A stretch of 64,000 nucleotides of DNA from assembly GCA_029907715.1 (NCBI GenBank), contig JARYLI010000002.1:124001-188000 (forward strand). Reading direction: 5' to 3'. This document shows, piece by piece, positions 1 through 8,125 of this stretch. The translations under genes were made by a program, and so were the position numbers. The notes beneath the pieces are model-generated. The model did not search any database and was not told the DNA's origin. It saw nothing but the letters and a program-made list of their open reading frames with translations. The number at the start of each line of letters is the position of its first letter. The first letter of the stretch is position 1. Source of the stretch: Methanothrix sp. (lineage in GTDB: Archaea; Halobacteriota; Methanosarcinia; Methanotrichales; Methanotrichaceae).

Positions 1-240
1 TCTCCCCATAGTGGAGAGTTTGATTCAAATCGACCGCCTGTGGACTTGAGTCCTGATAGCAGTACTGAGGCAAGATAAGACTATTATAGTATTACGCATA
101 AGTTGATATAATATCACATGTCACATAAAATCATCTATGAAGTATGACATATCCAGTAGATTTTAAATGGATTTACATGAAGTGGCGCAAAGAACTATAA
201 GTCCAATTCTACAGATGTCGATCTTAACCGATGACGCATG
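1..240 (+). mobile_element. 189-bp-type element (family R2), left end cut by the window, carrying a nested R1
   Basis: Positions 15-240 match the right part of the complete element at 23925-24113. The only large difference is an extra 113 bases here, which is exactly the 111-bp R1 element plus a duplicated TA. The right end matches the other copy, with the terminal sequence CTTAACCGATGACGCATG finishing at 240. The left terminal repeat would lie about 60 bases outside the window. It sits 14 bases beyond the stop codon of the CoA-transferase gene, so the insertion falls just downstream of that convergent gene end. No protein is encoded. Confidence 0.85.
87..197 (+). mobile_element. 111-bp MITE-like element, family R1, copy 1
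   Basis: Three copies of exactly 111 bp occur in the window (also 23702-23812 and 42303-42413). This one interrupts an R2 element between duplicated TA dinucleotides (85-86 and 198-199). The uninterrupted R2 copy at 24061-24080 shows the empty site with a single TA. The ends are imperfect inverted repeats starting TAGT, and an internal hairpin is formed by ATGTCA (118-123) and TGACAT (145-150). No coding capacity is present. TA duplication is the hallmark of IS630/Tc1-mariner-type transposition, so mobilisation in trans by such an enzyme is inferred. Confidence 0.88.
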
Positions 241-254
241 AAAACGCTCCGAGT

Positions 255-2132
255 TCAGGCCCTGAACTTGAGCGTCATATAGTATATCCCACCGTCGTTG
301 ACCTTCTCCACCTCGAACCCCATCTTCTCGAAAAGCCTGAAAACGCGATTGTTCTCTGCCAGAACCTCTGCTGTGAACCCGAGAAGGCCGCTCTTCCTCG
401 CAAGCTGTGTCAGGTACGATAAAAGCTCGCCACCCACACCCTGGTTCTGGTAATCATCTCTGACAGCGAGCGCGATATCTGCGGTGTATTTATCTCTGTT
501 GACCTCATACTGGCCTATGCCGATCACCACGTCCCTCTCCTTTCCGGCGAGCGTGGCGAGTATCACCATTTTGTTTGTGTAGTCGATCATGGTGAGCTTC
601 TGTAGCAGATCTCTTGGGATCTCCCTTCTCATCGATATGAACCTCTGGTACCTGCTCTCCTCTGAGAGTGAATAGAAGAAGTCCTTCAGCAGTGGCTCAT
701 CGCTGATCCTCACAGGGCGCATCAGAATCTCCAGACCGGTTTTGGTGGTTCTGTGAACCTCGAGGTGCTCCGGATAGATTCCCTGCCAGTCCGGAAGAAC
801 GATCTGGTCCCTGTAGAGCATGTTCATCCGTTTCGCCTCTTCTATCAGCCACGCCCTGAACTTCGGATGCGCCACAGCTATCAGGGCCATCGCCCTCTCC
901 CGCAGGTTTCTGCCATGAAGGTAAGCTATGCCGTGCTCTGTCACCACGTATCTGATATCACCTCTTGTCAGCGTCACACCAGCGCAGCTCCTCAGACATG
1001 GCACAATTCTGGACACGCTCCCGTCCTTTGCTGTGGATGGGAGGGCGAGAATGGTTTTGCCGCCCGGAGCCATGGCCGCACCCCTCATGAAGTCTGCCTG
1101 GCCGCCTATTCCGCTGTACAGTGTTCCTCCAAGAGACTCAGCTGTGGCCTGGCCTGTCAGGTCGATCTCGAGCGCGCTGTTTATCGCGACCATGTTTCTC
1201 TGTTTTGCTATGATCAGGGGATTGTTTGTGTAATCGATCTGCCTGAACTCTATATCCGGGTTCCCGTCGAGATACCTGTACGTCTCTCTTCTGGCCATGC
1301 AGAAAGTGGCTACGGTCTTCCCGGTATCGAGGGTTTTCATGCTGTTGTCGACAGCGCCGCTCTTCATGAGCTCAACGATGCCATCTGTGAGGAGCTCTGT
1401 GTGAACCCCTAGATGCTTTTTGTCGCGGAGGTTCGAAAGAACAGCATTTGGTATGCTTCCGTAGCCGACCTGTATCGTGGACCCGTCCTCCACGATTCTC
1501 GCAACATACTTTCCTATCTGCTGCGCAAGCTCAGTCGGCACGCTCTCCACATACTCCAGGAGCGGCTCCTCATGGTATACAACGTAATCAACATCCTCTA
1601 TGTTGATGATGGTGTCCCCGTGTACATACGGCATCTGAGGATTGACCTGGACAGCAACGCTGGATGCGTTCTCGATCACAGCCTTTATTATGTCAACACT
1701 TATACCGAGGCTCATATCTCCGTTCTCGTCCGGCGGTGTGGTCTGTATGAGAGCCATATCGACATTTATCGTTCCATTTCTGAACAGCTCTGGAAGCGCT
1801 GATAAAAATATAGGGGTGTAGTCCGCGTCAGCGCGGTTGATCGGCTCGCGCGTGCTCTCCCCTATGAAGAATGAATCGAGGCGGAAGTTCAGCTTGAACT
1901 TCTCATCTGTGTATGGCGCGACACCCAGAGTCGAGACGTGGATGACCTCCGCGTCGAAGAACGCCGTGGGATACCTGCTTACGTAATCGATCAGAGAGCG
2001 CACAAGATGCTGCGGCTCTGCGCAGCCGGTGCCGATGAATATCCTGTCGCCGGGATGTATATTTCTGAATATGTTCCTCTCTGGAGCAAACCTATCCGGC
2101 CACCTGCTCCGCATCTCATCCAGCCCCATCAT
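255..2132 (-). CDS. acetyl-CoA hydrolase/CoA-transferase fused to a GNAT acetyltransferase
   Basis: The N-terminal two thirds match the family-1 CoA transferase/acetyl-CoA hydrolase fold (4-hydroxybutyrate or acetate CoA-transferase type), including a glycine-rich segment SGIGGQADFMRGA. The last ~165 residues form a GNAT N-acetyltransferase domain with the acetyl-CoA loop QNQGVGGELL. The frame is open up to 2216, but a TATA-like box at about 2184-2189 lies inside that extension. The ATG at 2132 (protein starting MMGLDEM, 625 residues) is therefore the better start. It is separated from the upstream P-type ATPase gene by ~300 bases and is probably transcribed alone. The transferase family moves CoA between acids such as acetate and acyl-CoAs; the GNAT target is unknown. 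The fusion architecture is known in databases, but its role in a methanogen is not established. Confidence 0.85.
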   Translation of the reverse strand: MMGLDEMRSRWPDRFAPERNIFRNIHPGDRIFIGTGCAEPQHLVRSLIDYVSRYPTAFFDAEVIHVSTLGVAPYTDEKFKLNFRLDSFFIGESTREPINRADADYTPIFLSALPELFRNGTINVDMALIQTTPPDENGDMSLGISVDIIKAVIENASSVAVQVNPQMPYVHGDTIINIEDVDYVVYHEEPLLEYVESVPTELAQQIGKYVARIVEDGSTIQVGYGSIPNAVLSNLRDKKHLGVHTELLTDGIVELMKSGAVDNSMKTLDTGKTVATFCMARRETYRYLDGNPDIEFRQIDYTNNPLIIAKQRNMVAINSALEIDLTGQATAESLGGTLYSGIGGQADFMRGAAMAPGGKTILALPSTAKDGSVSRIVPCLRSCAGVTLTRGDIRYVVTEHGIAYLHGRNLRERAMALIAVAHPKFRAWLIEEAKRMNMLYRDQIVLPDWQGIYPEHLEVHRTTKTGLEILMRPVRISDEPLLKDFFYSLSEESRYQRFISMRREIPRDLLQKLTMIDYTNKMVILATLAGKERDVVIGIGQYEVNRDKYTADIALAVRDDYQNQGVGGELLSYLTQLARKSGLLGFTAEVLAENNRVFRLFEKMGFEVEKVNDGGIYYMTLKFRA

Positions 2133-2437
2133 CGGAATGCCCCACTCTGCAAAGCCCAACAGCACAACCTGTCCTTTTAAAGTATATAATTCTGTCGTTG
2201 CTTGCAGAAAATGCACTGCAAAAAGAGAAAATGTAATGAAATATAATGATATTATGATTACGCTCCAGCTTCTGCGATCTGGCAGATCTGTTATGGTTTC
2301 AGAGAAGATCTCAAGCCAGTCCGATTGAGCTCAAAAGAGACCATCTTGGCTCTGCACAGTCCCTCTAAAAGTCATGGCTGATGACCTGTAGACCATCTCA
2401 AAAACAAACCGATTTGAGAGCCGATTTTGAGCTCGCT
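2133..2437. other. spacer between the ATPase and CoA-transferase genes
   Basis: About 305 bases hold the 3' flank of the P-type ATPase gene and the promoter region of the CoA-transferase gene. A minus-strand TATA-like element (TATATA at 2184-2189, followed by an A/T-rich TTTAAAAGG stretch) is the only signal recognised. No small gene with a good ribosome binding site was seen. Confidence 0.5.
2180..2192 (-). promoter_or_regulatory. TATA box of the CoA-transferase/GNAT gene
   Basis: On the minus strand the sequence reads ATTATATACTTTAAAAGG. A start of transcription ~25 bases downstream would fall near 2160, upstream of the ATG at 2132 and downstream of the longer open frame's first codon. This decides the translation start. 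Confidence 0.55.
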
Positions 2438-5140
2438 TCAGCCAACCGCGATCCTGCGGCGCACCATCTTGTACGCCTCCATTGTGATCAGTATTGTAAG
2501 AGCAAGCGCCAGAAGCCTGGCCCAGTGCTCTGGTGAGACGGGCCCGATATTCAGCACTCTGCTGAGCCAGGGACTGTACATGGCGATTATGTGGATCATC
2601 TGTGCTCCAAGAGTGCCAAAAAACAGAATGGGATTTCTCAACGGGCTCATGCTGAATGCGGAGCGCAGCTCAGATCTGCTGTTGAAGACCTGTATGTTTT
2701 CGAACAGCACCATGAGCAGCATGGTGCTGTTTCTCGCCTCATCCAGACTCGAGCCGGTGCTCAGCAGGTATCTGTAGAGCATGAATGCAATTCCACCCAT
2801 GACAATGGATGAGAGCAGTATCCGCTCGATCATTATCCTGTTGAATATTCCCTCTCTCTGAGGCCTTGGCGGTCTCCTCATCTCATCCCCCTCAGCCGGC
2901 TCCAAGGCGAGGCCTATGTGCTGTATGCCGTTTGTCACAAGGTTTAGCCAGAGGAGCTGAACGGCCAGCAGTGGGAGGGGCACTGCTGCGAAGAGGGCGA
3001 GAAAGAAGAGCACAATCTCCGCAGCCCCTGTGGATACCAGGAGGAATATGACCTTGCGCACGTTGCTGTATGCGACCCTGCCCTCCTCCACGCCTGCGAC
3101 GATCGATGCGAAGTTGTCGTCTGTTATGACAAGCTCTGCGCTCTCCTTTGCGATATCGGTCCCGCTCTTTCCCATGGCTACGCCAACGTGGGCGGCACGC
3201 ATGGCAGGCGCATCGTTTGCGCCATCGCCTGTTACAGCAACAGTATGCCCCAGGCGCATGAGAGACTGGATTATGTCCAGCTTCTGTCTGGGCTCAACCC
3301 TTGCAAAGACCCTCGCCCTCCGAACAAGCTCGTCAAAGGCATCATTTCCGATAAGTTCCGCCTTTTTGAGCTCAGGACCGGTTATCACCTCCTCCATGCT
3401 CCGGGCCATCCCGAGCTCACGGGCGATGGCCAGCGCGGTGATCGGGTGGTCCCCGGTGACCATCGCAACCTGTATGCCAGCCTTTCTGCATCTGGCCACC
3501 GCTGGCTTTGCTTCTGGCCTCAGGGGATCGATCATCCCGATAAGTCCAAGGAATGTGAGACCTCTGAGCCGCTTATCTGAGAATTCATCATCGCTTTCAA
3601 GCGGACCATCTGCCACCGCAAGAACCCTGTAGCCGTTGTTCGCCATCTCAGATGCGCATCTCTCGATCGCATCTCTGTCCAGCGGAGCCTCGCCATCGAT
3701 TGTGACCACCCTGTCGCACATATCCAGCAACGTCTCGGGAGCGCCCTTGACGAATGCAATAAGCCTCCCGTCCATCCTGTTCAGAGTGGCTGCGAACTTC
3801 CTCTCAGATGCAAATGGTATCTGTGCGACGAGGGGGTACTTCGGGGCGATGTCCGCCTGCCTGACACCCGCCTTGTGCGCCATGACGAGAAGTGCGACGT
3901 CGACGGTATCTCCGTGGTGGACCCAGCGACCATCGCGCATCCCGAAGAACGCCTCGTTGCAGAGAGCCGCTGCAGTAACAATTCTATTTATGAGAAACTC
4001 CTCATCCTCGGTGGGCTTTCCATGGGCTGTTCTGATCTCCCCCTCAGGAGATATGCCCTCCCCTGTCACCTCCATGTACCCATGGCCCGGTACCGCTATG
4101 AGCCGTGCCGTCAGCTCGTTCATCGTGAGTGTGCCGGTTTTGTCAGAGGCTATGAAGTCACAGGAGCCGAGGGTCTCCACGGCAATCATACGGCGCACGA
4201 TGACGTTACGCCTAGCCATGCGATTGACTGCTACCGCAAGCACCACTGTTAGCGCCACAGGCAGACCCTCGGGAATCGCGGAGACCGCAAGGGCCACAGA
4301 TTGAACGAAGACCTGCGCTGCATCCACACCCCTTCTGACCTCGATGGCGATTATCAGCATAACAGCGATCAGAACCGCCTTCGCTATATTGCCAGAGAAC
4401 ACCTCCATTCTTCTTGTCAAAGGCGGCTTCGCAGACTCCACATCTGTCAGGGATCCGGCCAGCCTTCCCAGCTCGGTATCTCTGCCGGTCGCCACCACCA
4501 CGCCTCTGCCACGCCCGCGGGTCACTATGGTTCCGGCGAAGGCCATGTTGATGCGATCGCCCAGGGATGCGTTCCATTTCAGCACGGCAGAGGCATCTTT
4601 TGATACAGGGGTTGATTCTCCTGTTAGAAGGGACTCGTCCACCTCGAGCGCGTGCGTTTCAAGCAGTCTGAGATCTGCGGGCACCTTCATGCCCTCCTCG
4701 ATGAGGACGATGTCTCCAGGCACGCAATCCTCTGCATCCACCTCGAAGCTCTCGCCCTCTCTGACAACACGTGCATACGTCCTGACCAGATCTCTGAGAG
4801 ACTCGATGTTCCGCTCGGCTGAATACTCCTGGGCTGTTCCGATGATCGCGTTGATCAGCAGCACGGCGAGGATGAATATGGCATCTGTCATTTTCTCGAG
4901 TATGAACGAGACCGCAGCGGCTGCCAGCAGCACATAGATCAGGGGGCTCAGAAACTGACGCAGAAAAAGCATCTGTATGCTCGGAGGCTTCGCTCTCGGG
5001 AGCGTGTTCCTGCCGAAGCGCACGAGTCGCTCAGTTGCCTCCTCCCGGCTGAGACCGGTTACAGAGGTGTTCAGCTCATGAAGTACCTCATCTACATTTC
5101 TGGAATGCGGCTGCAGCTCTGCTATCTGAATAACCCCCAC
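2438..5140 (-). CDS. cation-transporting P-type ATPase (P2, Ca2+-ATPase-like)
   Basis: A 900-residue P-type ATPase of usual P2 length. The actuator motif TGES is at residues 173-176, PEGLP of membrane helix 4 at 290-294, and the phosphorylation motif DKTGTLT at 333-339 (Asp333). KGAPE, MVTGDH and GDGANDAPA follow in order, with paired hydrophobic segments before and after them as expected. It pumps cations across the cell membrane using ATP. The start leads straight into a P2-type N-terminal domain. In helix 6 the motif reads NLVTNG where Ca2+ pumps of the SERCA/PMR1 group have NLVTDG, so the transported ion should not be assumed to be Ca2+. A hairpin (5179-5197) lies just upstream. It appears to be a single-gene unit. 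Confidence 0.92.
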   Translation of the reverse strand: MGVIQIAELQPHSRNVDEVLHELNTSVTGLSREEATERLVRFGRNTLPRAKPPSIQMLFLRQFLSPLIYVLLAAAAVSFILEKMTDAIFILAVLLINAIIGTAQEYSAERNIESLRDLVRTYARVVREGESFEVDAEDCVPGDIVLIEEGMKVPADLRLLETHALEVDESLLTGESTPVSKDASAVLKWNASLGDRINMAFAGTIVTRGRGRGVVVATGRDTELGRLAGSLTDVESAKPPLTRRMEVFSGNIAKAVLIAVMLIIAIEVRRGVDAAQVFVQSVALAVSAIPEGLPVALTVVLAVAVNRMARRNVIVRRMIAVETLGSCDFIASDKTGTLTMNELTARLIAVPGHGYMEVTGEGISPEGEIRTAHGKPTEDEEFLINRIVTAAALCNEAFFGMRDGRWVHHGDTVDVALLVMAHKAGVRQADIAPKYPLVAQIPFASERKFAATLNRMDGRLIAFVKGAPETLLDMCDRVVTIDGEAPLDRDAIERCASEMANNGYRVLAVADGPLESDDEFSDKRLRGLTFLGLIGMIDPLRPEAKPAVARCRKAGIQVAMVTGDHPITALAIARELGMARSMEEVITGPELKKAELIGNDAFDELVRRARVFARVEPRQKLDIIQSLMRLGHTVAVTGDGANDAPAMRAAHVGVAMGKSGTDIAKESAELVITDDNFASIVAGVEEGRVAYSNVRKVIFLLVSTGAAEIVLFFLALFAAVPLPLLAVQLLWLNLVTNGIQHIGLALEPAEGDEMRRPPRPQREGIFNRIMIERILLSSIVMGGIAFMLYRYLLSTGSSLDEARNSTMLLMVLFENIQVFNSRSELRSAFSMSPLRNPILFFGTLGAQMIHIIAMYSPWLSRVLNIGPVSPEHWARLLALALTILITMEAYKMVRRRIAVG

Positions 5141-5938
5141 GATGCATCATGCAGGAGATCAAATTGGCAAGGGAAAGACGCCGAAAATTAATCGGCGATC
5201 CTGTGTGACAAAAGTGCCCGCAGGATATCAATATTTTGATGATCTGCTGATATTTAACGATTGTTCGCGTTTGCTCAATATGTTGAGCGTGCTTGAGTTA
5301 CCGATCAAGTGAAGCTGCTATGGCAGAGTCGTTCATCCAGAGATCCGTCAAGAGGGCAATTTAGCTCAACGTATTGAGCATGTTCTCGGTTAAGGCTGTT
5401 TGATTCAAGAATAGATCAACAATTTTTATACAGGTGTCATCTTGAAATTATTCGCTGTTGCTATTGATGTTGATCTCATCAAGCAGCACAAATATGATAG
5501 CATCAAATTGTTAAATATTCATCGTATCATCTTGCACAGGAAACCTCCCGATGACCGGTGAGTCTCATGGAGTACGCAACCATTCAGCTGTTCGAGTTCG
5601 TTACTCAAATACCTCCTGAGGTTTACTTGCGACCCGGGCCCCATTCACGGCAGATGCTACCAAAAGATTAATACGTTAAAGATATCTGATGCTTGAGCAG
5701 TAGTCGACCGGCATGGTCCGCAACAGGGATGTCTTTTGGTGGAGAACGCATGCGGCACAATGGCGTTATCGCATTTGCGATCGCACTTGTTTGTTGATAT
5801 CTGACGTGTAGGACCCTGCTGATTTGCTGTCGAGGGAACCCCATAATGTACAGAGGAGGAGATACGCCCACGGGCGTGCTGGGCAGCGAGCCCAGGCAGA
5901 ACCCCAGCCATGTGCTGGAAAAGGAGGAAAAAAGGGGG
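5141..5938. other. long divergent spacer with an R3 element
   Basis: This 800-base A/T-rich region lies between the divergent ATPase and coiled-coil genes. It holds a small hairpin (CGCCGA / TCGGCG, 5179-5197) near the ATPase start and the 109-bp R3 element (5272-5380). The rest, 5381-5845, has no convincing gene; open frames there lack ribosome binding sites and protein-like composition. Confidence 0.5.
5272..5380. mobile_element. 109-bp inverted-repeat element, family R3, copy 1
   Basis: The ends are near-perfect 17-bp inverted repeats: TGCTCAATATGTTGAGC at 5272 and the complement of TGCTCAATACGTTGAGC ending at 5380, with 16 of 17 matching. A second, more diverged copy is at 48502-48618. 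The interior (for example GAAGC..GCTAT and TTCATCCAGA) is shared between copies. The flanks carry similar TGTTC-CG sequences that could be a worn target duplication. No coding capacity. A non-autonomous transposon or structured repeat is inferred. Confidence 0.7.
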
Positions 5939-6799
5939 ATGCTTGCAGAACTGGAAGAGAAGAAGGCCAAGCTCAAACAGGAGTCGCTTATCTTCAAGGA
6001 GAAGCGCAGCCAGCTGAATGCAGAGGCCAGCAGGTGGGCTGCGAAAAGGAACGAGCTGAACAAGGAGACCAAGGAGCTCATAGAGAAGGCACAGGAGCTC
6101 AAGAAGCTTCGCGACGAGTACAACACCAAGGTCGCGGAGTCGAAAAAGCTTCGCGATGAGCTCAACGAGAAGACGAACCAGATCTACGCGAAGATCGACG
6201 AGATCCGGAAGAAGTACAACCTCTCTGGGGACAGATCGATCCGCGAGCTTCGCAGGGAGATAGACCATCTGGAGTTCAGACAGCAGACCGAGGTGCTCAG
6301 CCCGGATAAGGAGAAGCAGCTCGTCGAGAGGATCGCGATGCTCCACAACGAGTTCAAGCTCCGCAAGGAGCAGCTCGAGAAGAACGAGGAGCTGAAGAAG
6401 CTGCTTGAGGAGGCGCAGGCGCTGCGCGAGCAGGCCTCAAAGCATCACGAGGACGTCACCAGGTATGCTGAGCTGGCCCAGGAGTATCACGACAAGATGA
6501 TTGCCACGTTCAAAGAGGCGGATCAGAAGAGGGCCGAGGCCGATGCTGCGCACCGCGAGTTCATAAAGGCTCAGGAGGCGGCGGATGAGCAGCACAGGGA
6601 GTTCATAAGGACACAGAGGGAGATCCGCGATTTTGATAAGATCATCATGGGCCTCAAGAAGAAGAGCCGCGATGCCAGAGAGGATCGCGCGAAGGAAGCC
6701 GCAAAGCGCGAGGCCGAGGAGATCCTGAATCAGTTCAAGAAAGGAGAGAAGCTGGATACGACAGCACTGCTGAGGCTCCAGCGCGCTGGCCTGGTATGA
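5939..6799 (+). CDS. archaeal coiled-coil protein, function unknown
   Basis: The product (286 residues from the chosen start) is almost entirely long charged heptad-like helix rich in Glu, Lys, Arg and Ala, with few aromatic residues and no signal peptide or membrane segment. It belongs to a family of archaeal coiled-coil proteins sometimes mislabelled phosphoserine phosphatase. The frame is open from 5846. A strong Shine-Dalgarno AAGGAGG (5921-5927) precedes the ATG at 5939, and the coiled coil begins there with MLAELEEKK, so this start is preferred. A structural or scaffold role is only a guess. A GC-rich hairpin follows the stop codon. Confidence 0.75.
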   Translation: MLAELEEKKAKLKQESLIFKEKRSQLNAEASRWAAKRNELNKETKELIEKAQELKKLRDEYNTKVAESKKLRDELNEKTNQIYAKIDEIRKKYNLSGDRSIRELRREIDHLEFRQQTEVLSPDKEKQLVERIAMLHNEFKLRKEQLEKNEELKKLLEEAQALREQASKHHEDVTRYAELAQEYHDKMIATFKEADQKRAEADAAHREFIKAQEAADEQHREFIRTQREIRDFDKIIMGLKKKSRDAREDRAKEAAKREAEEILNQFKKGEKLDTTALLRLQRAGLV

Positions 6800-6806
6800 G
6801 CCGCGA

Positions 6807-6823
6807 GGCGGGATCTGCCCGCC
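6807..6823 (+). terminator. hairpin after the coiled-coil gene
   Basis: GGCGGG (6807-6812) and CCCGCC (6818-6823) form a 6-bp GC stem with a 5-base loop, 8 bases past the stop codon. No long T-run follows, so its role as a terminator is inferred from position. Confidence 0.45.
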
Positions 6824-7252
6824 CCTCCATGTTAATATTGCGCATCTCAGCGAATATCTCGTGGCACATGTGGTTGAATCGTTGGATAGGCAGGCTGTGG
6901 CACTCGAACCAGCGTCAACCGACACCACATCTTTCTGTGAGACTGCTGGTCCGCCCGGATTACCGGGATGAGCCAATCTCCTTATTGTTCCGGGTTTTCG
7001 GTGGTCTGTGAAGGACTTTTTCCGTTATTCCCCTGCCGATGCGCCAAATCAACTGGCTGAGCCCATCGCGCACATCTCTCTTATGTATTCAGCAACTTGA
7101 AGTGCATGCAGGCCCGTTGCTGAATGCACTCATTCGCGCGCCAGGCCTTCGACGCAGTCGAAGATAAGTCGAAACGAGCGCATGACTGATGCCTCTTCAA
7201 GTCATCAGATGGATAAGAGCGATCTCCCCACAAAATCTCTCTGCATGCTGTT
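6824..7252. other. convergent spacer holding a structured repeat
   Basis: Apart from the hairpin at 6807-6823 and the structured repeat at 7076-7221, the region between the two convergent genes shows no gene. The segment 6850-7060 has no recognised RNA or protein signal. Confidence 0.45.
7076..7221 (+). repeat. structured dispersed repeat HR, copy A
   Basis: This is one of six copies in the window. From 5' to 3' it has CTCTTAT, a stem ATTCAGCAAC / GTTGCTGAAT, a hairpin CTTCGAC-GCA-GTCGAAG, a stem ATGACT / AGTCAT, and the closing ATAAGAG that pairs with the first bases. It lies between the 3' ends of two convergent genes. No open frame is conserved between copies, so a DNA or RNA structural role is inferred. 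Confidence 0.8.
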
Positions 7253-8062
7253 CTATATCGATGTGACCCTTTCCGCCATTTTCTTGTGGTGCATGAAGAG
7301 CCTTATCCCCCATTCTCTGGCCCCCGGCCCCGTGCATATCAGGTCTTGGCCGATATCATAGCCACCATTGAGCCGGAAGAGGCCGAGGGAGAGCGATGAG
7401 TCGATGACTGTAAATGCAGCTCTGACATCAGCATCCAGCCTGTACAGCTCGAAGTTCTCTTTTTTGAGAAGATTCTCAAGTATATCCCTGTAATCTCTCG
7501 CGACGATCTCCACGATAGGAGCTGTGAGAACAAGCTCCACGTGCGCCCCGTTCTTCACGGCAGTGTCTATCGCCGTCGGATACTCCGGGATTATGATGGG
7601 CGATACGCCATATATGCTCCTCGAAGAGATGAGCTGTGAGACAAATATCTGCTGCGTCCTGAGTATCGCAGCCGGATCTCCGCTGACTATTTCACCATCC
7701 CTCAGAAGGCCTATGTCCACAAGAAGATCATCGGGAATTGCGCTGATGTCATGTGTCATCCAGAAATCCTTGTAGTTCTCGAGCACGACCATCGCGCTCA
7801 GAAGCCTGCTCAGCATCAAAGCCTGAATGCGACCCAGGTTTGTGAGCCTGTATCCCCGGTGGGTCCTTACAACTATACCGCCCTCGATCATCTCCTTGAT
7901 CGCATGCAGTATCGTCGATGCCCTGGATCCCAGCGATCTCTCGAGATCCCCCGCGGTCAGCTCACCATCCCTGAGCGAGAGGAGGACCTTGGTTCGTATC
8001 GCAGATCTGGTAAAGCTCTTGAGCAGATCCTCTGCAAGATCGAAGTCGTCGCATACTGTCAT
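7253..8062 (-). CDS. HTH transcriptional regulator, FilR1/DUF1724-like
   Basis: Residues ~15-75 form a winged helix-turn-helix of the ArsR/MarR type (TAGDLERSLGSRASTILHAIKEMIEGGIV). The remaining ~190 residues match the methanogen-specific domain called DUF1724 or FilR1 C-terminal domain. In Methanosaeta harundinacea FilR1 is a regulator linked to the filI quorum-sensing system; this gene is a family member and not proven to be the orthologue. It carries no receiver domain and no membrane segment. It stands alone, convergent with the coiled-coil gene. Length 269 residues is typical for the family. Confidence 0.82.
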   Translation of the reverse strand: MTVCDDFDLAEDLLKSFTRSAIRTKVLLSLRDGELTAGDLERSLGSRASTILHAIKEMIEGGIVVRTHRGYRLTNLGRIQALMLSRLLSAMVVLENYKDFWMTHDISAIPDDLLVDIGLLRDGEIVSGDPAAILRTQQIFVSQLISSRSIYGVSPIIIPEYPTAIDTAVKNGAHVELVLTAPIVEIVARDYRDILENLLKKENFELYRLDADVRAAFTVIDSSLSLGLFRLNGGYDIGQDLICTGPGAREWGIRLFMHHKKMAERVTSI

Positions 8063-8125
8063 GCCTAACCCCTTAGAATATCTAGACAGGGTTTGGAATC
8101 AATGTATTAATATGTAGCCCGCATT

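Noticed and set aside
1-240. Possible CRISPR or tRNA remnant because of TTTGATTCAAATCGACC
   Set aside because: No regularly spaced repeats and no cloverleaf; comparison with 23925-24113 shows a transposable element.
753-1412. Long plus-strand open frame inside the CoA-transferase gene
   Set aside because: Antisense shadow of a well-supported gene; no ribosome site or family match. The same applies to the many long frames opposite gatD, gyrA, gyrB, coaBC and the ATPase.
5657-6346. Minus-strand Leu-rich open frame opposite the coiled-coil gene
   Set aside because: Its repetitive Leu-rich composition is the reverse complement of Glu/Lys coiled-coil codons.
6850-7060. Possible RNA gene in the GC-richer part of the spacer
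   Set aside because: No tRNA arms, box motifs or convincing long stem could be identified by eye.
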